A stretch of 37,777 bases of DNA. Origin: an uncultured Phascolarctobacterium sp. (GTDB lineage Bacteria; Bacillota; Negativicutes; Acidaminococcales; Acidaminococcaceae). The stretch is from contig CAJLLL010000014.1 in NCBI GenBank assembly GCA_905207485.1, positions 1 through 37,777 of the forward strand, given 5' to 3'. Below, piece after piece: positions 1 through 8,011 of the stretch. The notes beneath the pieces are model-generated. The model ran no database searches. It had not been told where the DNA came from and saw only the letters and a list, made by a program, of their open reading frames with translations. The stretch's first letter is position 1, and the number at the start of each line of letters is the position of its first letter. A program made the translations under genes and the position numbers.

Positions 1-124
1 TATGCAGCCAGTGTATATTCTGCCCAAATAAGTTGTGCATATTCCAAACGGCATGGTAAATAAACATATTGATAAGAGCTGCGCCGCGCAGCACATCAAG
101 AAGATTGCAGCGTTCAGTTTTCAT
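1..124 (-). CDS. DUF1624-like membrane protein, N-terminal fragment
   Basis: Only the first 41 codons are present; the gene runs off the left edge of the window. The start is the ATG at 124-122, which overlaps the stop of the upstream small ORF by 11 bases, so the two are translationally coupled. The visible residues contain LDVLRGAALINMFIYHAVW, the opening of the DUF1624 / heparan-alpha-glucosaminide N-acetyltransferase-like membrane family, in which an Arg-Gly pair precedes the first membrane helix and a His lies in it. The family is multi-spanning and is thought to move acyl groups, but the substrate of this member cannot be told from 41 residues. The family call is from motif resemblance alone. 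Confidence 0.55.
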   Translation of the reverse strand, partial: MKTERCNLLDVLRGAALINMFIYHAVWNMHNLFGQNIHWLH

Positions 125-215
125 TAACGTTTTCTTTTTCTTTACGTTTTTTGCGCAGCAGGCAGTAACCTATAAAAGCTAAAATAAGCAAAATAACCCA
201 GGACGATTTTTTCAT
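114..215 (-). CDS. 33-aa single-span membrane peptide
   Basis: A short ORF begins at ATG 215-213 after a good ribosome binding site (GGGAGG, 7 bases upstream on the - strand). It encodes a hydrophobic helix (about residues 5-20, SWVILLILAFIGYCLL) followed by a strongly basic, then acidic tail (RKKRKEKENVNEN). Its stop overlaps the start of the DUF1624-like gene, so both lie on one transcript. It has no recognisable family. The strong ribosome binding site, membrane-then-charged layout and coupling make a real small protein likely. It could instead serve mainly as a translational coupler for the next gene. Confidence 0.55.
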   Translation of the reverse strand: MKKSSWVILLILAFIGYCLLRKKRKEKENVNEN

Positions 216-318
216 ACTGTTCAACCTCCCGTTGTACAACTTTGTAATTTTAGTATAACACTTTTAAACCTAAAGCGCCATTTAAAATATGCTGCAATAA
301 ATACAAACTGCCATAAAT

Positions 319-346
319 TTGACATAGTTTATGTGTAATATATATT
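319..346 (+). promoter_or_regulatory. Candidate sigma-70-type promoter of the efflux operon
   Basis: TTGACA (319-324) and TATATT (341-346) are separated by 16 bases. A second possible -10, TATAAT at 368-373, lies closer to the gene, with TTTAAC at 345-350 as a weaker -35. Either would serve the adaptor gene, whose ribosome binding site AGGAGG is at 404-409. Confidence 0.55.
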
Positions 347-418
347 TAACAACAAAGACGAAAATGTTATAATTTAATTAGTGAAAGCTAATTAAAAATT
401 ATCAGGAGGGGTTCGGCG

Positions 419-1474
419 ATGAAATTTATTAAGAACAATAAATATGTAATCGGCTTTCTTGTTATTCTTGCTGCAATCTGTTATGCAGGGTATTCGTATT
501 ACCAAAGCATTACGCAGGTTGAAACCACTGTTAAAACGGCAAAAGTTGAATATGGCACGCTGAAAGACAGTATTTCGGCAACCGGCAGTTTAAGCGCGGT
601 CGATAACGTCGATATCAGCTCCAAAATTACCGGCCGTATCGTAGAAGTGCTGGTAGAAGAAAATCAGCATGTTGAAGCAGGGCAGGTTCTGGTTAGATTG
701 GACAGCACGGCTTTAGAAGCAACGGCTCGCCAGATGAAAGCACGCCTTGATAATGCGGAGCTTACATACAACCGCTATACTGCGCTTTTGGCGCAGGGCG
801 CAATTTCGCGCAGCGATTTTGATTTGGCTGAATCTGATTATATTGTCGCAAAAGCTAATTATGACCAGGCAGTTTCCGATGTAAATGATACAGTTATTAC
901 ATCCCCGATTGCGGGCTATATTATTGGCGAACCTACACCGGTAGGGCAGACCATCAGCTCCGGTATCAGCGAACCGCAGGTAATTATGTCCGTGGCTAAT
1001 CTTGACGATATGCAGATTGATACTTTGGTGGACGAATCTGACATAGGGCGCGTAAAAGTGGGGCAGACTGTTGAATTTACAGTTGATGCTTATCCGGAAG
1101 AAACTTTTACCGGTACTGTGCGTTTAATTTCGCGTTCCGCAGTAACTGAAGATAACGTAATTTATTACACTGTTTATGTTGATGTTGCTAATCCTGAAGG
1201 CAAACTTCTGCCGACAATGACTGCAAGGACGAATATCGTTATTGAGCAGCAGGATAATACTTTAATGGTACCTCCTAACTGCATTTATTATGAAGATGGA
1301 CGCCGCTATGTTAAAGTTTATGATGAAAAGACCAAAACATCCCGTGATGTTGATGTAACGCTTGGGCTGAGCGGCGAAGAAAATATTGCCGTAACAGGTG
1401 ATTTGCACGAAGGAGATGTGCTGCTTGTAAAACAGCGCACAACCCAGCAAAATAATATGAGAGGGCCGATTTAA
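419..1474 (+). CDS. MacA/HlyD-family efflux periplasmic adaptor (RND/ABC type)
   Basis: This 351-aa protein begins with a single membrane anchor (about residues 9-29) followed by a biotinyl-lipoyl-like half (residues about 55-95, with SKITGRIVEVLVEENQHVEAG), a helical hairpin (about 95-150), the second lipoyl half (VITSPIAGYI, about 160) and a beta-barrel plus membrane-proximal domain to the end. This is the order seen in MacA and other HlyD-family adaptors, which link an inner-membrane transporter to an outer channel. The ATG has AGGAGG ten bases upstream. The next two genes encode the ABC ATPase and the MacB-type permease, so the three form one export system. No TolC-like outer membrane gene is in the window. 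The substrate (macrolide, peptide, lipid or siderophore) cannot be told. Confidence 0.85.
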   Translation: MKFIKNNKYVIGFLVILAAICYAGYSYYQSITQVETTVKTAKVEYGTLKDSISATGSLSAVDNVDISSKITGRIVEVLVEENQHVEAGQVLVRLDSTALEATARQMKARLDNAELTYNRYTALLAQGAISRSDFDLAESDYIVAKANYDQAVSDVNDTVITSPIAGYIIGEPTPVGQTISSGISEPQVIMSVANLDDMQIDTLVDESDIGRVKVGQTVEFTVDAYPEETFTGTVRLISRSAVTEDNVIYYTVYVDVANPEGKLLPTMTARTNIVIEQQDNTLMVPPNCIYYEDGRRYVKVYDEKTKTSRDVDVTLGLSGEENIAVTGDLHEGDVLLVKQRTTQQNNMRGPI

Positions 1475-1496
1475 CCGGCCGTGAAAGAGGCAGGAC

Positions 1497-2180
1497 ATGG
1501 CAGAGATAATCAGGCTTGTAGATATAGTAAAATCATATGTAATGGGTGATACTGTTGTTCATGCGCTCGACCATGTTAATACCAGTATCAGTGAAGGCGA
1601 GTTTACCTCTATTATGGGTCCGTCCGGCAGCGGCAAATCAACAATGATGAACATTTTGGGCTGCCTTGACAGGCCCACAAGCGGGCATTATTTTTTGCGC
1701 GGGCGCGATATTGCCGGTTATGATGATAACGAGCTGGCACATACGCGCAATGCGGAAATAGGCTTTGTATTCCAAAATTTTAATTTACTGCCGAAATTAA
1801 CGGCGCAGGTAAACGTGGCTTTGCCGCTGGTATATGCAGGCGTGCCGGAAGAAGAACGCATGGAACGGGCTGCTGCGGCATTGTCATCGGTAGGGCTGGG
1901 CAACAGGCTTGACCATAAGCCCAACGAAATGAGCGGCGGTCAGCGGCAGCGTGTTGCTATTGCCCGTGCATTGGTAAATAATCCTGCCATTATTATGGCG
2001 GATGAACCTACCGGTAACCTTGATACAAAATCAAGTTATGAAATTATGGACATTTTTAAAGCTATGAATGACGAAGGCAAAACCATAGTTATGGTTACGC
2101 ATGAACCTGATATTGCCGAGCAGACCAAACGTATTCTGGTAATGCGCGACGGCAAACTCGTCAGTGACGAGTGGAGGTGA
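1497..2180 (+). CDS. ABC transporter ATP-binding protein (MacB/LolD type)
   Basis: This 227-aa ATPase has Walker A GPSGSGKST (about residues 41-49), the Q-loop FQNFNLLP, the signature MSGGQRQRVAIARAL and Walker B IIMADEPTGNLD, followed by an H-loop THEPD. These place it in the MacB/LolD/FtsE subgroup, whose ATPases act on FtsX-fold permeases rather than on classic importers. It lies 22 bases after the adaptor gene with AGAGG at 1486-1490, and its stop overlaps the ribosome binding site of the permease gene. In E. coli MacB the ATPase and permease are fused; here they are separate genes, as is common in Bacillota. It powers the export system of this operon. Confidence 0.9.
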   Translation: MAEIIRLVDIVKSYVMGDTVVHALDHVNTSISEGEFTSIMGPSGSGKSTMMNILGCLDRPTSGHYFLRGRDIAGYDDNELAHTRNAEIGFVFQNFNLLPKLTAQVNVALPLVYAGVPEEERMERAAAALSSVGLGNRLDHKPNEMSGGQRQRVAIARALVNNPAIIMADEPTGNLDTKSSYEIMDIFKAMNDEGKTIVMVTHEPDIAEQTKRILVMRDGKLVSDEWR

Positions 2181-2185
2181 CGCTG

Positions 2186-3400
2186 ATGTTTAACGAATCT
2201 ATCAAGATGGCGCTGGACGGCATGCTCAGCAATAAGCTGCGTACGTTTTTAACGCTTTTGGGCATCATCATCGGCGTTGGCGCGGTTATTGCCATGGTAA
2301 GCCTTGGTTTTGGCGTTAAGGAACAGATTAAAAGCAATATTTCCAGTTTGGGCAGCAACCTTTTAATTGTTATGAGCGGCGGGCGCACACCAAGCGGCGC
2401 ACGCTTGCCAATGGGTGAAGGCGCACGCCTGACGGCAGAAGATGCCGAAGCCATTGAAAGGCAGATTGACGGTATTGCCCACGTTGCTCCGGCGGTATCG
2501 CGTTCTTATCAGCTTGTTGCCGGCAACCAGAACTGGACGGCAAGTGTTGAAGGCACAACGCCGAATGTTTTGGACATCCGCAATTATACGCTGGCAGACG
2601 GCCGCAATTTAAATCAGCGTGACCTTACCAGCCGCGACCGCGTCTGTGTAATCGGGCAGACAATTGTTGATAATCTTTTCCCAGATGGCGATGCTGTCGG
2701 TAAAACCGTACGTATAAACAAGGCTCCGTTCAAGGTTGTAGGTGTTTTGGAAACCAAAGGCCAGTCATCAAGCGGTCAGGACCAGGACGATGTTGTATTT
2801 ATACCGCTTACAACGGCACAGAACCGTATGATGGGCATAACTTATATCAGCCGCATTACCATTCAGGCAGAAAACGAAAATGTTGTTGACCAGGTGCAGG
2901 CTGATGTTGAAGCATTGCTGCGTGTGCGCCATAAAATTCAGGATGATGATTATGACGATTTTACCGTCCGTAACCTAGCGGCATTGATGGATACAATGAT
3001 GGAGACAGCCAACACCATTACCATGCTGCTTGGCTGCATTGCAGCAATAAGCCTGCTTGTTGGCGGTATCGGCATCATGAACATTATGCTTGTATCGGTA
3101 ACCGAACGCACGCGTGAAATTGGTATCCGCAAAGCGCTTGGCGCAACATACGATAATATTCTTTTGCAGTTTTTAATTGAAGCGATGGTTATAGGCATTG
3201 TCGGCGGCACATTGGGCGTAGCGCTCGGCGTTGGGGCATCTTATGCCATCAGCTATTTTGCAGGCTGGATGACGATAATTTCCGTACCGGTAATTTTAAT
3301 TGCCGTGCTTTTTTCCATCGGCATCGGCTTGTTCTTTGGTATTTACCCGGCGCGCAAAGCAGCGCTGCTTGACCCGATAGAGGCTTTGCGTTATGAATAA
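2186..3400 (+). CDS. MacB-type FtsX-fold ABC permease
   Basis: This 404-aa permease has a first membrane helix after KLRTFLTLLGIIIGVG (about residues 18-40), a large extracytoplasmic MacB_PCD domain (about 45-245) and three helices in the C-terminal FtsX domain, with the typical loop MLVSVTERTREIGIRKALGA and the ending ARKAALLDPIEALRYE. An upstream in-frame GTG at 2171 exists, but GGAGGTGA at 2173-2180 sits just ahead of the ATG at 2186, so I chose the ATG. With the preceding ATPase and adaptor it forms a MacAB-like tripartite exporter. These pumps use the periplasmic domain as a mechanical lever rather than passing substrate through the membrane; that is family knowledge, not visible here. 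Confidence 0.9.
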   Translation: MFNESIKMALDGMLSNKLRTFLTLLGIIIGVGAVIAMVSLGFGVKEQIKSNISSLGSNLLIVMSGGRTPSGARLPMGEGARLTAEDAEAIERQIDGIAHVAPAVSRSYQLVAGNQNWTASVEGTTPNVLDIRNYTLADGRNLNQRDLTSRDRVCVIGQTIVDNLFPDGDAVGKTVRINKAPFKVVGVLETKGQSSSGQDQDDVVFIPLTTAQNRMMGITYISRITIQAENENVVDQVQADVEALLRVRHKIQDDDYDDFTVRNLAALMDTMMETANTITMLLGCIAAISLLVGGIGIMNIMLVSVTERTREIGIRKALGATYDNILLQFLIEAMVIGIVGGTLGVALGVGASYAISYFAGWMTIISVPVILIAVLFSIGIGLFFGIYPARKAALLDPIEALRYE

Positions 3401-3566
3401 CCGTCAGCATAAAACAACAATAAAAGAAGTTTTAGTGGCCTTCTATGAATATCTTAGAAGGCCTAAAACTGTTTTTGATATAAAAGACCGCTTGAAGGCC
3501 TTAATTTTTTTTGCAATAATTATCTGGATATTGGAAAAAATAGCCCAATTTTTTGCCGGGATGTGA
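3393..3566 (+). CDS. Possible 57-aa small protein overlapping the permease stop
   Basis: An ATG at 3393 overlaps the end of the permease gene in another frame and opens 57 codons to a TGA at 3564-3566. The product would have a basic amino half and a hydrophobic helix near the C-terminus (KALIFFAIIIWILEKIAQFF), a believable small membrane protein. GAGG lies about nine bases upstream of the ATG. Against it, the strong terminator hairpin at 3428-3476 falls inside the frame, so most transcripts would end before the ORF does. I have no family match. It may be a chance ORF. Confidence 0.3.
   Translation: MNNRQHKTTIKEVLVAFYEYLRRPKTVFDIKDRLKALIFFAIIIWILEKIAQFFAGM
3428..3476 (+). terminator. Intrinsic terminator of the efflux operon
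   Basis: The left arm 3428-3445 pairs with the right arm 3455-3470, with a two-base bulge on the left (core GGCCTTCTA / TAGAAGGCC plus AGTTTTA / TAAAACT). The right arm is followed by GTTTTT. It separates the efflux operon from nadD. Confidence 0.8.
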
Positions 3567-3572
3567 TATAAT
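3564..3572 (+). promoter_or_regulatory. Extended -10 promoter element ahead of nadD
   Basis: TGATATAAT combines a perfect TATAAT (3567-3572) with the TGn extension. No clear -35 hexamer stands 17 bases upstream, which an extended -10 can tolerate. It lies 38 bases before the nadD start, directly after the efflux operon terminator. Confidence 0.5.
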
Positions 3573-3609
3573 TATTCGATAGATATGTTTGTTTTGGAGG
3601 AAAGCAGCT

Positions 3610-4215
3610 GTGACAGTAAAAAAACTGGGCATTATCGGCGGCTCGTTTGACCCTATACATAACGGGCACCTGAACAGCGCGGAATTTGTTTACCGTGCGT
3701 TAAAACTTGATAAAGTACTGTTTGTGCCTGCCTGCATTGCTCCGCATAAAATAGGCATGGAGTTTGCCACGGCAAAAGACCGCTACAGGATGACGGAACT
3801 TGCCGTTGAAGGCTACCCTTATTTTGAGGTCAGTGATGTAGAAATAAAGCGCAGCGGTGTTTCTTATACTTACGATACTATACTGGAACTGAAAAAACAG
3901 TACCCGGGCTATGAACTTTATTTTATTGTAGGTGCGGATTCCGTGCCGCAGCTTAATACATGGCATAATATTTACGGGCTTCTGCAGGAAGTTACGTTTG
4001 TGGCTGTGGCAAGGCCGGGTTATGCCGAAGCCTTTGCCAAAGCATGTGAAGATTTTGGCGGGCTGGGAAAAGAAAAAATCATGTTGCTTAATATGCCGGA
4101 ACTTGCCGTATCGTCAACCGATATCAGAGAGCGTGTAAAAAACGGCAGCAGTATTGACGGTATGGTTCCTGAAGCCGTGCGCGATTATATTTTGCAAAAA
4201 GGGCTGTACCGTTAA
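3610..4215 (+). CDS. nadD: Nicotinate-nucleotide adenylyltransferase
   Basis: This 201-aa enzyme joins ATP and nicotinate mononucleotide to make deamido-NAD in NAD synthesis. It shows the nucleotidyltransferase opening GIIGGSFDPIHNGHL with the HxGH motif, the central FIVGADSVPQLNTWHN and the C-terminal SSTDIRERV (ISSTxIR) motif. An in-frame ATG at 3589 lies upstream of the ribosome binding site; GGAGG at 3596-3600 points to the GTG at 3610, giving MTVKKLGIIGG, which fits the family start. It leads the widely conserved nadD-yqeK-LCP-rsfS cluster of Bacillota. Confidence 0.93.
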   Translation: MTVKKLGIIGGSFDPIHNGHLNSAEFVYRALKLDKVLFVPACIAPHKIGMEFATAKDRYRMTELAVEGYPYFEVSDVEIKRSGVSYTYDTILELKKQYPGYELYFIVGADSVPQLNTWHNIYGLLQEVTFVAVARPGYAEAFAKACEDFGGLGKEKIMLLNMPELAVSSTDIRERVKNGSSIDGMVPEAVRDYILQKGLYR

Positions 4216-4235
4216 AAAGAAAGAAGGAACAGGCA

Positions 4236-4808
4236 TTGCTTACGATTGAAGAAATGAAGGAAAAATTGCAGCAGGCCTTGCCGCCTAAGCGTTTTAAACA
4301 TTCGCTTGTCGTATATGAAACCGCACTTGCCATGGCAGAGCATTATGGCATGCCTTTGGAAAAAGTTGCGGTTGCCGCATTGCTGCACGATTGCGGACGT
4401 GAAGTGCCGACTGATAAACAGGTGGAAAAAGCTGAAGAACTTGGACTTGGCGTTGATTATGTAGAACGCCGCCAGCCAATTTTGCTCCATGCCAAAATGG
4501 GCGCTTATTATGCTGAACACAAATACGGCGTTACCGACCCGGAAATATTGGAAGCAATACGCCTGCACAGTACAGGCGCTCCGGATATGACAGAACTTGA
4601 TATGGTAGTATATCTTGCAGATTTAATAGAACCGGGACGCGATTTTGACGGTGTGGAAAAACTGCGTAAAGTATCTTTTGAAAATCTGGAAAAGGCAATG
4701 GTAAAATCATATGCCAATACCATTGATTATTTACTGGACAATAAGCTGTTAATCCATCCGGACTGCATTTTTGGTTATAACCAGCTGATAGTTAAATTGA
4801 AAAAGTAA
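4236..4808 (+). CDS. yqeK: HD-domain Ap4A hydrolase YqeK
   Basis: This 190-aa HD-domain protein has the metal-binding pattern H (in FKHSLVVYETA, about residue 24), LLHDCGRE (about 50-57) and a downstream LLHAKMGAYYA segment with IRLHSTG and VYLADLIEP, as in the YqeK family. YqeK cleaves diadenosine tetraphosphate symmetrically to two ADP. The start chosen is the TTG at 4236, seven bases after AAGGA; a later ATG at 4254 is possible. It follows nadD by 20 bases and shares its operon, an order that is standard in Bacillota. Confidence 0.9.
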   Translation: MLTIEEMKEKLQQALPPKRFKHSLVVYETALAMAEHYGMPLEKVAVAALLHDCGREVPTDKQVEKAEELGLGVDYVERRQPILLHAKMGAYYAEHKYGVTDPEILEAIRLHSTGAPDMTELDMVVYLADLIEPGRDFDGVEKLRKVSFENLEKAMVKSYANTIDYLLDNKLLIHPDCIFGYNQLIVKLKK

Positions 4809-4827
4809 CTGCTGTTAGGAGATTTGT

Positions 4828-5889
4828 ATGGCTTTGGAAGAAAATAATGCGCCACAGCACCCGCGCCGTAAACGTAAGCTTAAATGGGGCAGGCTGGTGC
4901 TGGTGGTTATGGTTTTTGCGGCAGGTGTAACAGCCGGGTTCTGGGGTGCCGTATGGTGCTATGATAACCTGATTGCACCGCCTAAAGTTGAAGTTGTTGG
5001 TGCTGACAGTAAAATTGCGGCCGATGAAAAACTAAACCAGCGGATAAATGTTTTGCTTTTGGGCATAGATGACGGCGACAGCGAAGCAGCCGAAAGTGAA
5101 CCCAAACGCACTGATGCCATGATGATGGCAAGTTTTGATCCGGAAGCAAATGAGGTGGCATTGGTATCAATACCCCGTGATACAATGGTTGAAATACCCG
5201 GACACAAAGGTTATGATAAAATAAACTCGGCTTACGCCTATGGCGGCATAATGCTTGCCAAGCAAACCGTTGCTAACCTTTTGCGTGTGCCTATACATTA
5301 TTATGTGCTGGTGGACTGGCGGGCGTTTAAGGAATCTATCGACCTCATCGGCGGCGTTGATTTATATGTTGACAAGGATATGTATTATGAGGACCCGTAT
5401 GCAGACCTTGTAATTGATATCAAGCATGGCTATCAGCATTTAAACGGTGAACTTGCCGGGCAGTATGTGCGCTTCCGCAAGGATGAACTAGGCGATATAG
5501 GCCGCGTACAGCGCCAGCAGAAATTTATGATGGCGCTTGCCGCACAGATTTTTAATATTGATACGGTAACTAAAATACCGGCGTTGTTTTCTACGGTAGA
5601 CCGCCATGTGGAAACCGATATGGACACAATGACAATGATTAAAGCCGCCAATACCTTTAAACTGTTTGGCGACCAGAATTTGAAAAGCTGTATGCTGTAT
5701 GGCGATTTTTATGATTCGCCGGAAGGCATAAGTTACTGGCGTACTTCTGAAAAACAGGTAGAAAGAACGCTTAACGAACTGGGCATTCCCTATATGAAGG
5801 CTGATGGTGAAATTAGTCAGCAGGAATCCGAAACAACAAGTGAAAATACAGAAAATAGTAATGAGACAGCAAAGGAGGCTGAACAATGA
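4828..5889 (+). CDS. LytR-CpsA-Psr (LCP) family cell-wall glycopolymer transferase
   Basis: This 353-aa protein has a basic cytoplasmic tail, one membrane helix (about residues 21-45) and an extracytoplasmic LCP domain. Seen are INVLLLGIDDG, the arginine-rich RTDAMMMASFDP, SIPRDTMVEIPG, KINSAYAYGG, and RFRKDELGDIGRVQRQQ, which carry the conserved Asp and Arg residues that hold polyprenyl-pyrophosphate. LCP enzymes attach lipid-carried glycopolymers to peptidoglycan. The last 30 residues are a low-complexity Glu/Ser/Thr tail. The start has TTAGGAG upstream. Its stop overlaps the rsfS start by four bases. The polymer attached cannot be told. Confidence 0.88.
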   Translation: MALEENNAPQHPRRKRKLKWGRLVLVVMVFAAGVTAGFWGAVWCYDNLIAPPKVEVVGADSKIAADEKLNQRINVLLLGIDDGDSEAAESEPKRTDAMMMASFDPEANEVALVSIPRDTMVEIPGHKGYDKINSAYAYGGIMLAKQTVANLLRVPIHYYVLVDWRAFKESIDLIGGVDLYVDKDMYYEDPYADLVIDIKHGYQHLNGELAGQYVRFRKDELGDIGRVQRQQKFMMALAAQIFNIDTVTKIPALFSTVDRHVETDMDTMTMIKAANTFKLFGDQNLKSCMLYGDFYDSPEGISYWRTSEKQVERTLNELGIPYMKADGEISQQESETTSENTENSNETAKEAEQ

Positions 5890-6248
5890 ATTTTACTCCC
5901 CAGCAGGTAGCGCGTAAAATTGCTGCCGCAGCATCTGACAAAAAGGCAAAGGATATTCTTCTTTTAAACATGGAAAACCTTTCCCCGCTGACAGATTATT
6001 TTGTAATTGCCAGCGCAAACAACGTAAACCTGGTTAAAGCTATTGCCGATAACATTGAAGAAAAACTTGGTGAAGACGGTATTTTCCCTTCCCATACAGA
6101 AGGTTACCCCGAAGGCCGCTGGATTTTGATGGATTACGGCGATTGCGTGGCACATATCTTTTTAGAAGAAGACCGCGATTTTTATAATTTGGAGCAGCTG
6201 TGGGCAGACGCTCCTTCTGAAGCATTTGTGGAGGAAGAAAATGAATAA
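5886..6248 (+). CDS. rsfS: Ribosomal silencing factor RsfS (Iojap family)
   Basis: This 120-aa protein matches the RsfS/Iojap family in length and motifs: LSPLTDYFVIASANN, a segment with EGYPEGRWILMDYGD, and VAHIFLEEDRDFYNLEQLW. RsfS binds ribosomal protein uL14 on the 50S subunit and blocks subunit joining when nutrients run low. It overlaps the LCP gene by ATGA and has AAAGGAGG about eight bases ahead of the ATG. Its own end overlaps the cvfB start by eight bases. Confidence 0.93.
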   Translation: MNFTPQQVARKIAAAASDKKAKDILLLNMENLSPLTDYFVIASANNVNLVKAIADNIEEKLGEDGIFPSHTEGYPEGRWILMDYGDCVAHIFLEEDRDFYNLEQLWADAPSEAFVEEENE

Positions 6249-7137
6249 AATGCAGCCGCATCCTAAGTACCGTCCTGGAGATGTTGTAACATTAAAAGCA
6301 GTACGTTCCTCTGAAATGGGCGTATTTTTGGATGCCGGGACAGGCAATACCGATGACGACATTTTATTGCATAAATTACAGCAGGACAGTGAGGTAAAAG
6401 TTGGCGACAGCGTAAAAGTTTATTTGTACCTTGACCCGCACGGACGCCTTACTGCCAGCATGAAACTGCCCAAAATGCGTGAAGGGCAGCTTGGCTATGT
6501 AAAAGTGCTCGGCGTTACTCGTGATGGCGGCTTTGTCGATATCGGCGCAGAACGCGGCGTATTTTTGCCGTACAGCCAAATGCGCGGGCATGTATCGCCG
6601 GGTCAGCTTGTATGGGTAAAGCTTTACCGTGATAAGACCGGACGTCAGGCCGTAAGCATGCGTGTGGAAAAAGAGATGCAGAAAGCATCTAAACCAGCAA
6701 CAGGAATTAAAGTTGGCGATAATGTAACCGGTACTATTTATAATATTTTGCCGGAAGGCTTTTTCATCTTTACCACGCAGCGTTTTTTAGGCTTTCTGCA
6801 CCGCAGCGAAGTACCAGGCGGCAGGCTTGATTTTGGGCAGGAAATTACGGCTCGCGTTGCCTATATACGCGAAGATGGCAGGTTAAACCTTTCCATGCGC
6901 CAGCAGAAAGAACATGCCATGGTTGCCGATGCCGAGGATATTTTAAACTTTTTGAAAAAACGCGGCGGCAAAATGCCTTATTGCGATGATACGCCGATGG
7001 AAATCATCAAGGAAAAATTCGGTATCAGCAAGGCTGCGTTTAAACGTGCTTTGGGACGCTTGCTGCGCCAGGGCCTTATCCGTCAGGAAGAAGGATGGAC
7101 AATTCTTTTAAATAACGAAACGGAAAATAAAAAATGA
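6241..7137 (+). CDS. cvfB: S1-domain RNA-binding protein CvfB
   Basis: This 298-aa protein has three consecutive S1-like segments (about residues 12-65, 66-140 and 150-215; for example GYVKVLGVTRDGGFVDIGAE and VTGTIYNILPEGFFIFT) and a C-terminal winged-helix segment (about 225-290, FGISKAAFKRALGRLLRQG). This is the CvfB/YitL architecture. In Staphylococcus CvfB is an RNA-binding virulence regulator; its target here is unknown. The upstream GTG at 6226 is in frame, but GGAGGAAG at 6228-6235 marks the ATG at 6241 as the start. Confidence 0.9.
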   Translation: MNKMQPHPKYRPGDVVTLKAVRSSEMGVFLDAGTGNTDDDILLHKLQQDSEVKVGDSVKVYLYLDPHGRLTASMKLPKMREGQLGYVKVLGVTRDGGFVDIGAERGVFLPYSQMRGHVSPGQLVWVKLYRDKTGRQAVSMRVEKEMQKASKPATGIKVGDNVTGTIYNILPEGFFIFTTQRFLGFLHRSEVPGGRLDFGQEITARVAYIREDGRLNLSMRQQKEHAMVADAEDILNFLKKRGGKMPYCDDTPMEIIKEKFGISKAAFKRALGRLLRQGLIRQEEGWTILLNNETENKK

Positions 7138-7886
7138 GCGATGCACTGCTTATTGCATTTGTATCAATAAGTGTGTTTACCGCGTCTTTATTCAGCACTG
7201 TTACCGGTTTTGGCTTTGCCCTGGTAGCAGTGCCGTTTTTAATGCCTGTTTTAGGTCCTAAAGAAACTGTTGTATTTATTATTTTTGGCACCTGCCTTGT
7301 AAAAATGGTAGTGCTTTGGAACACCCGTCAGCATTTTGAGTGGCGGACAGTTGTTGTTACTGTTACAGGAAGCGTACTTGGAAGTTTGCCGGGCGGTTAT
7401 CTTTTAAATGCCATACCTTCAGCCTATCTGCAAATACTATTGGGCATGGTGCTTGTAGCAGTGCTTGCTTTGATGGGCATGAACTTTGATTTAAGCGTTA
7501 AAAACAAAACGCTCGGGCGTATGGCGGCAGGATTTTTCAGCGGCTTTTCGGCTGCAACTACAAGCATCAGCGGACCGCCTGTTGCATTATATTTCTTAAC
7601 AGAAGGGCGCGATAAACTTGTAACGCGTGCCAATATGTGCTGGATTTTTGCTTTTGGAAATATTGGCACAATGGCATCTTTAGCCTTATCCGGCAGCCGC
7701 ATTAGTGCAGATTTAATGCTTTTGGCAGCCTATGTAACATTGCCAATGCTTTTGGGAACATGGCTTGGAGAACGATGCTTTCATAAAATAAACCAGCATT
7801 TATTTATACGGCTGACGCAGATTTTTGTTGTTATTGGCGCATGTACTGCATTGTACCGCGGCATAACTTCGCTGCTGCAAAATTGA
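7134..7886 (+). CDS. TauE/SafE-family sulfite/anion permease
   Basis: This 250-aa hydrophobic protein has about eight membrane helices in two halves, with the family features TGFGFALVAVPFLMPVLGPKE near residues 22-42 and FFSGFSAATTSISGPPVALY near 136-155. TauE/SafE proteins export or import organosulfonates, sulfite or similar small anions. It overlaps cvfB by ATGA and ends the nadD operon. No sulfur gene lies beside it, so the substrate is open. No terminator follows it; the aroF leader promoter starts 63 bases later. Confidence 0.8.
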   Translation: MSDALLIAFVSISVFTASLFSTVTGFGFALVAVPFLMPVLGPKETVVFIIFGTCLVKMVVLWNTRQHFEWRTVVVTVTGSVLGSLPGGYLLNAIPSAYLQILLGMVLVAVLALMGMNFDLSVKNKTLGRMAAGFFSGFSAATTSISGPPVALYFLTEGRDKLVTRANMCWIFAFGNIGTMASLALSGSRISADLMLLAAYVTLPMLLGTWLGERCFHKINQHLFIRLTQIFVVIGACTALYRGITSLLQN

Positions 7887-7948
7887 TGTAACATTATTTA
7901 CAAAAAGTAAATGCAAAAAAATATTTTTATTTTATTTTGTGTTTTTGC

Positions 7949-7977
7949 TTGACGGTTGTTTTTAGGCGGGTTAAAAT
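7949..7977 (+). promoter_or_regulatory. Promoter of the aromatic amino acid operon
   Basis: TTGACG (7949-7954) and TAAAAT (7972-7977) are 17 bases apart. Transcription would begin near 7984, leaving a leader of about 270 bases before aroF that holds the leader peptide and terminator. Confidence 0.75.
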
Positions 7978-8011
7978 TACAACATCAAAACTTTTTAGGG
8001 TGTGTGTATTT

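Noticed and set aside
7937..8011. Longer leader protein starting at 7937
   Set aside because: The promoter at 7949-7977 places the transcript start after that codon, so the ATG at 8012 is the first usable start.
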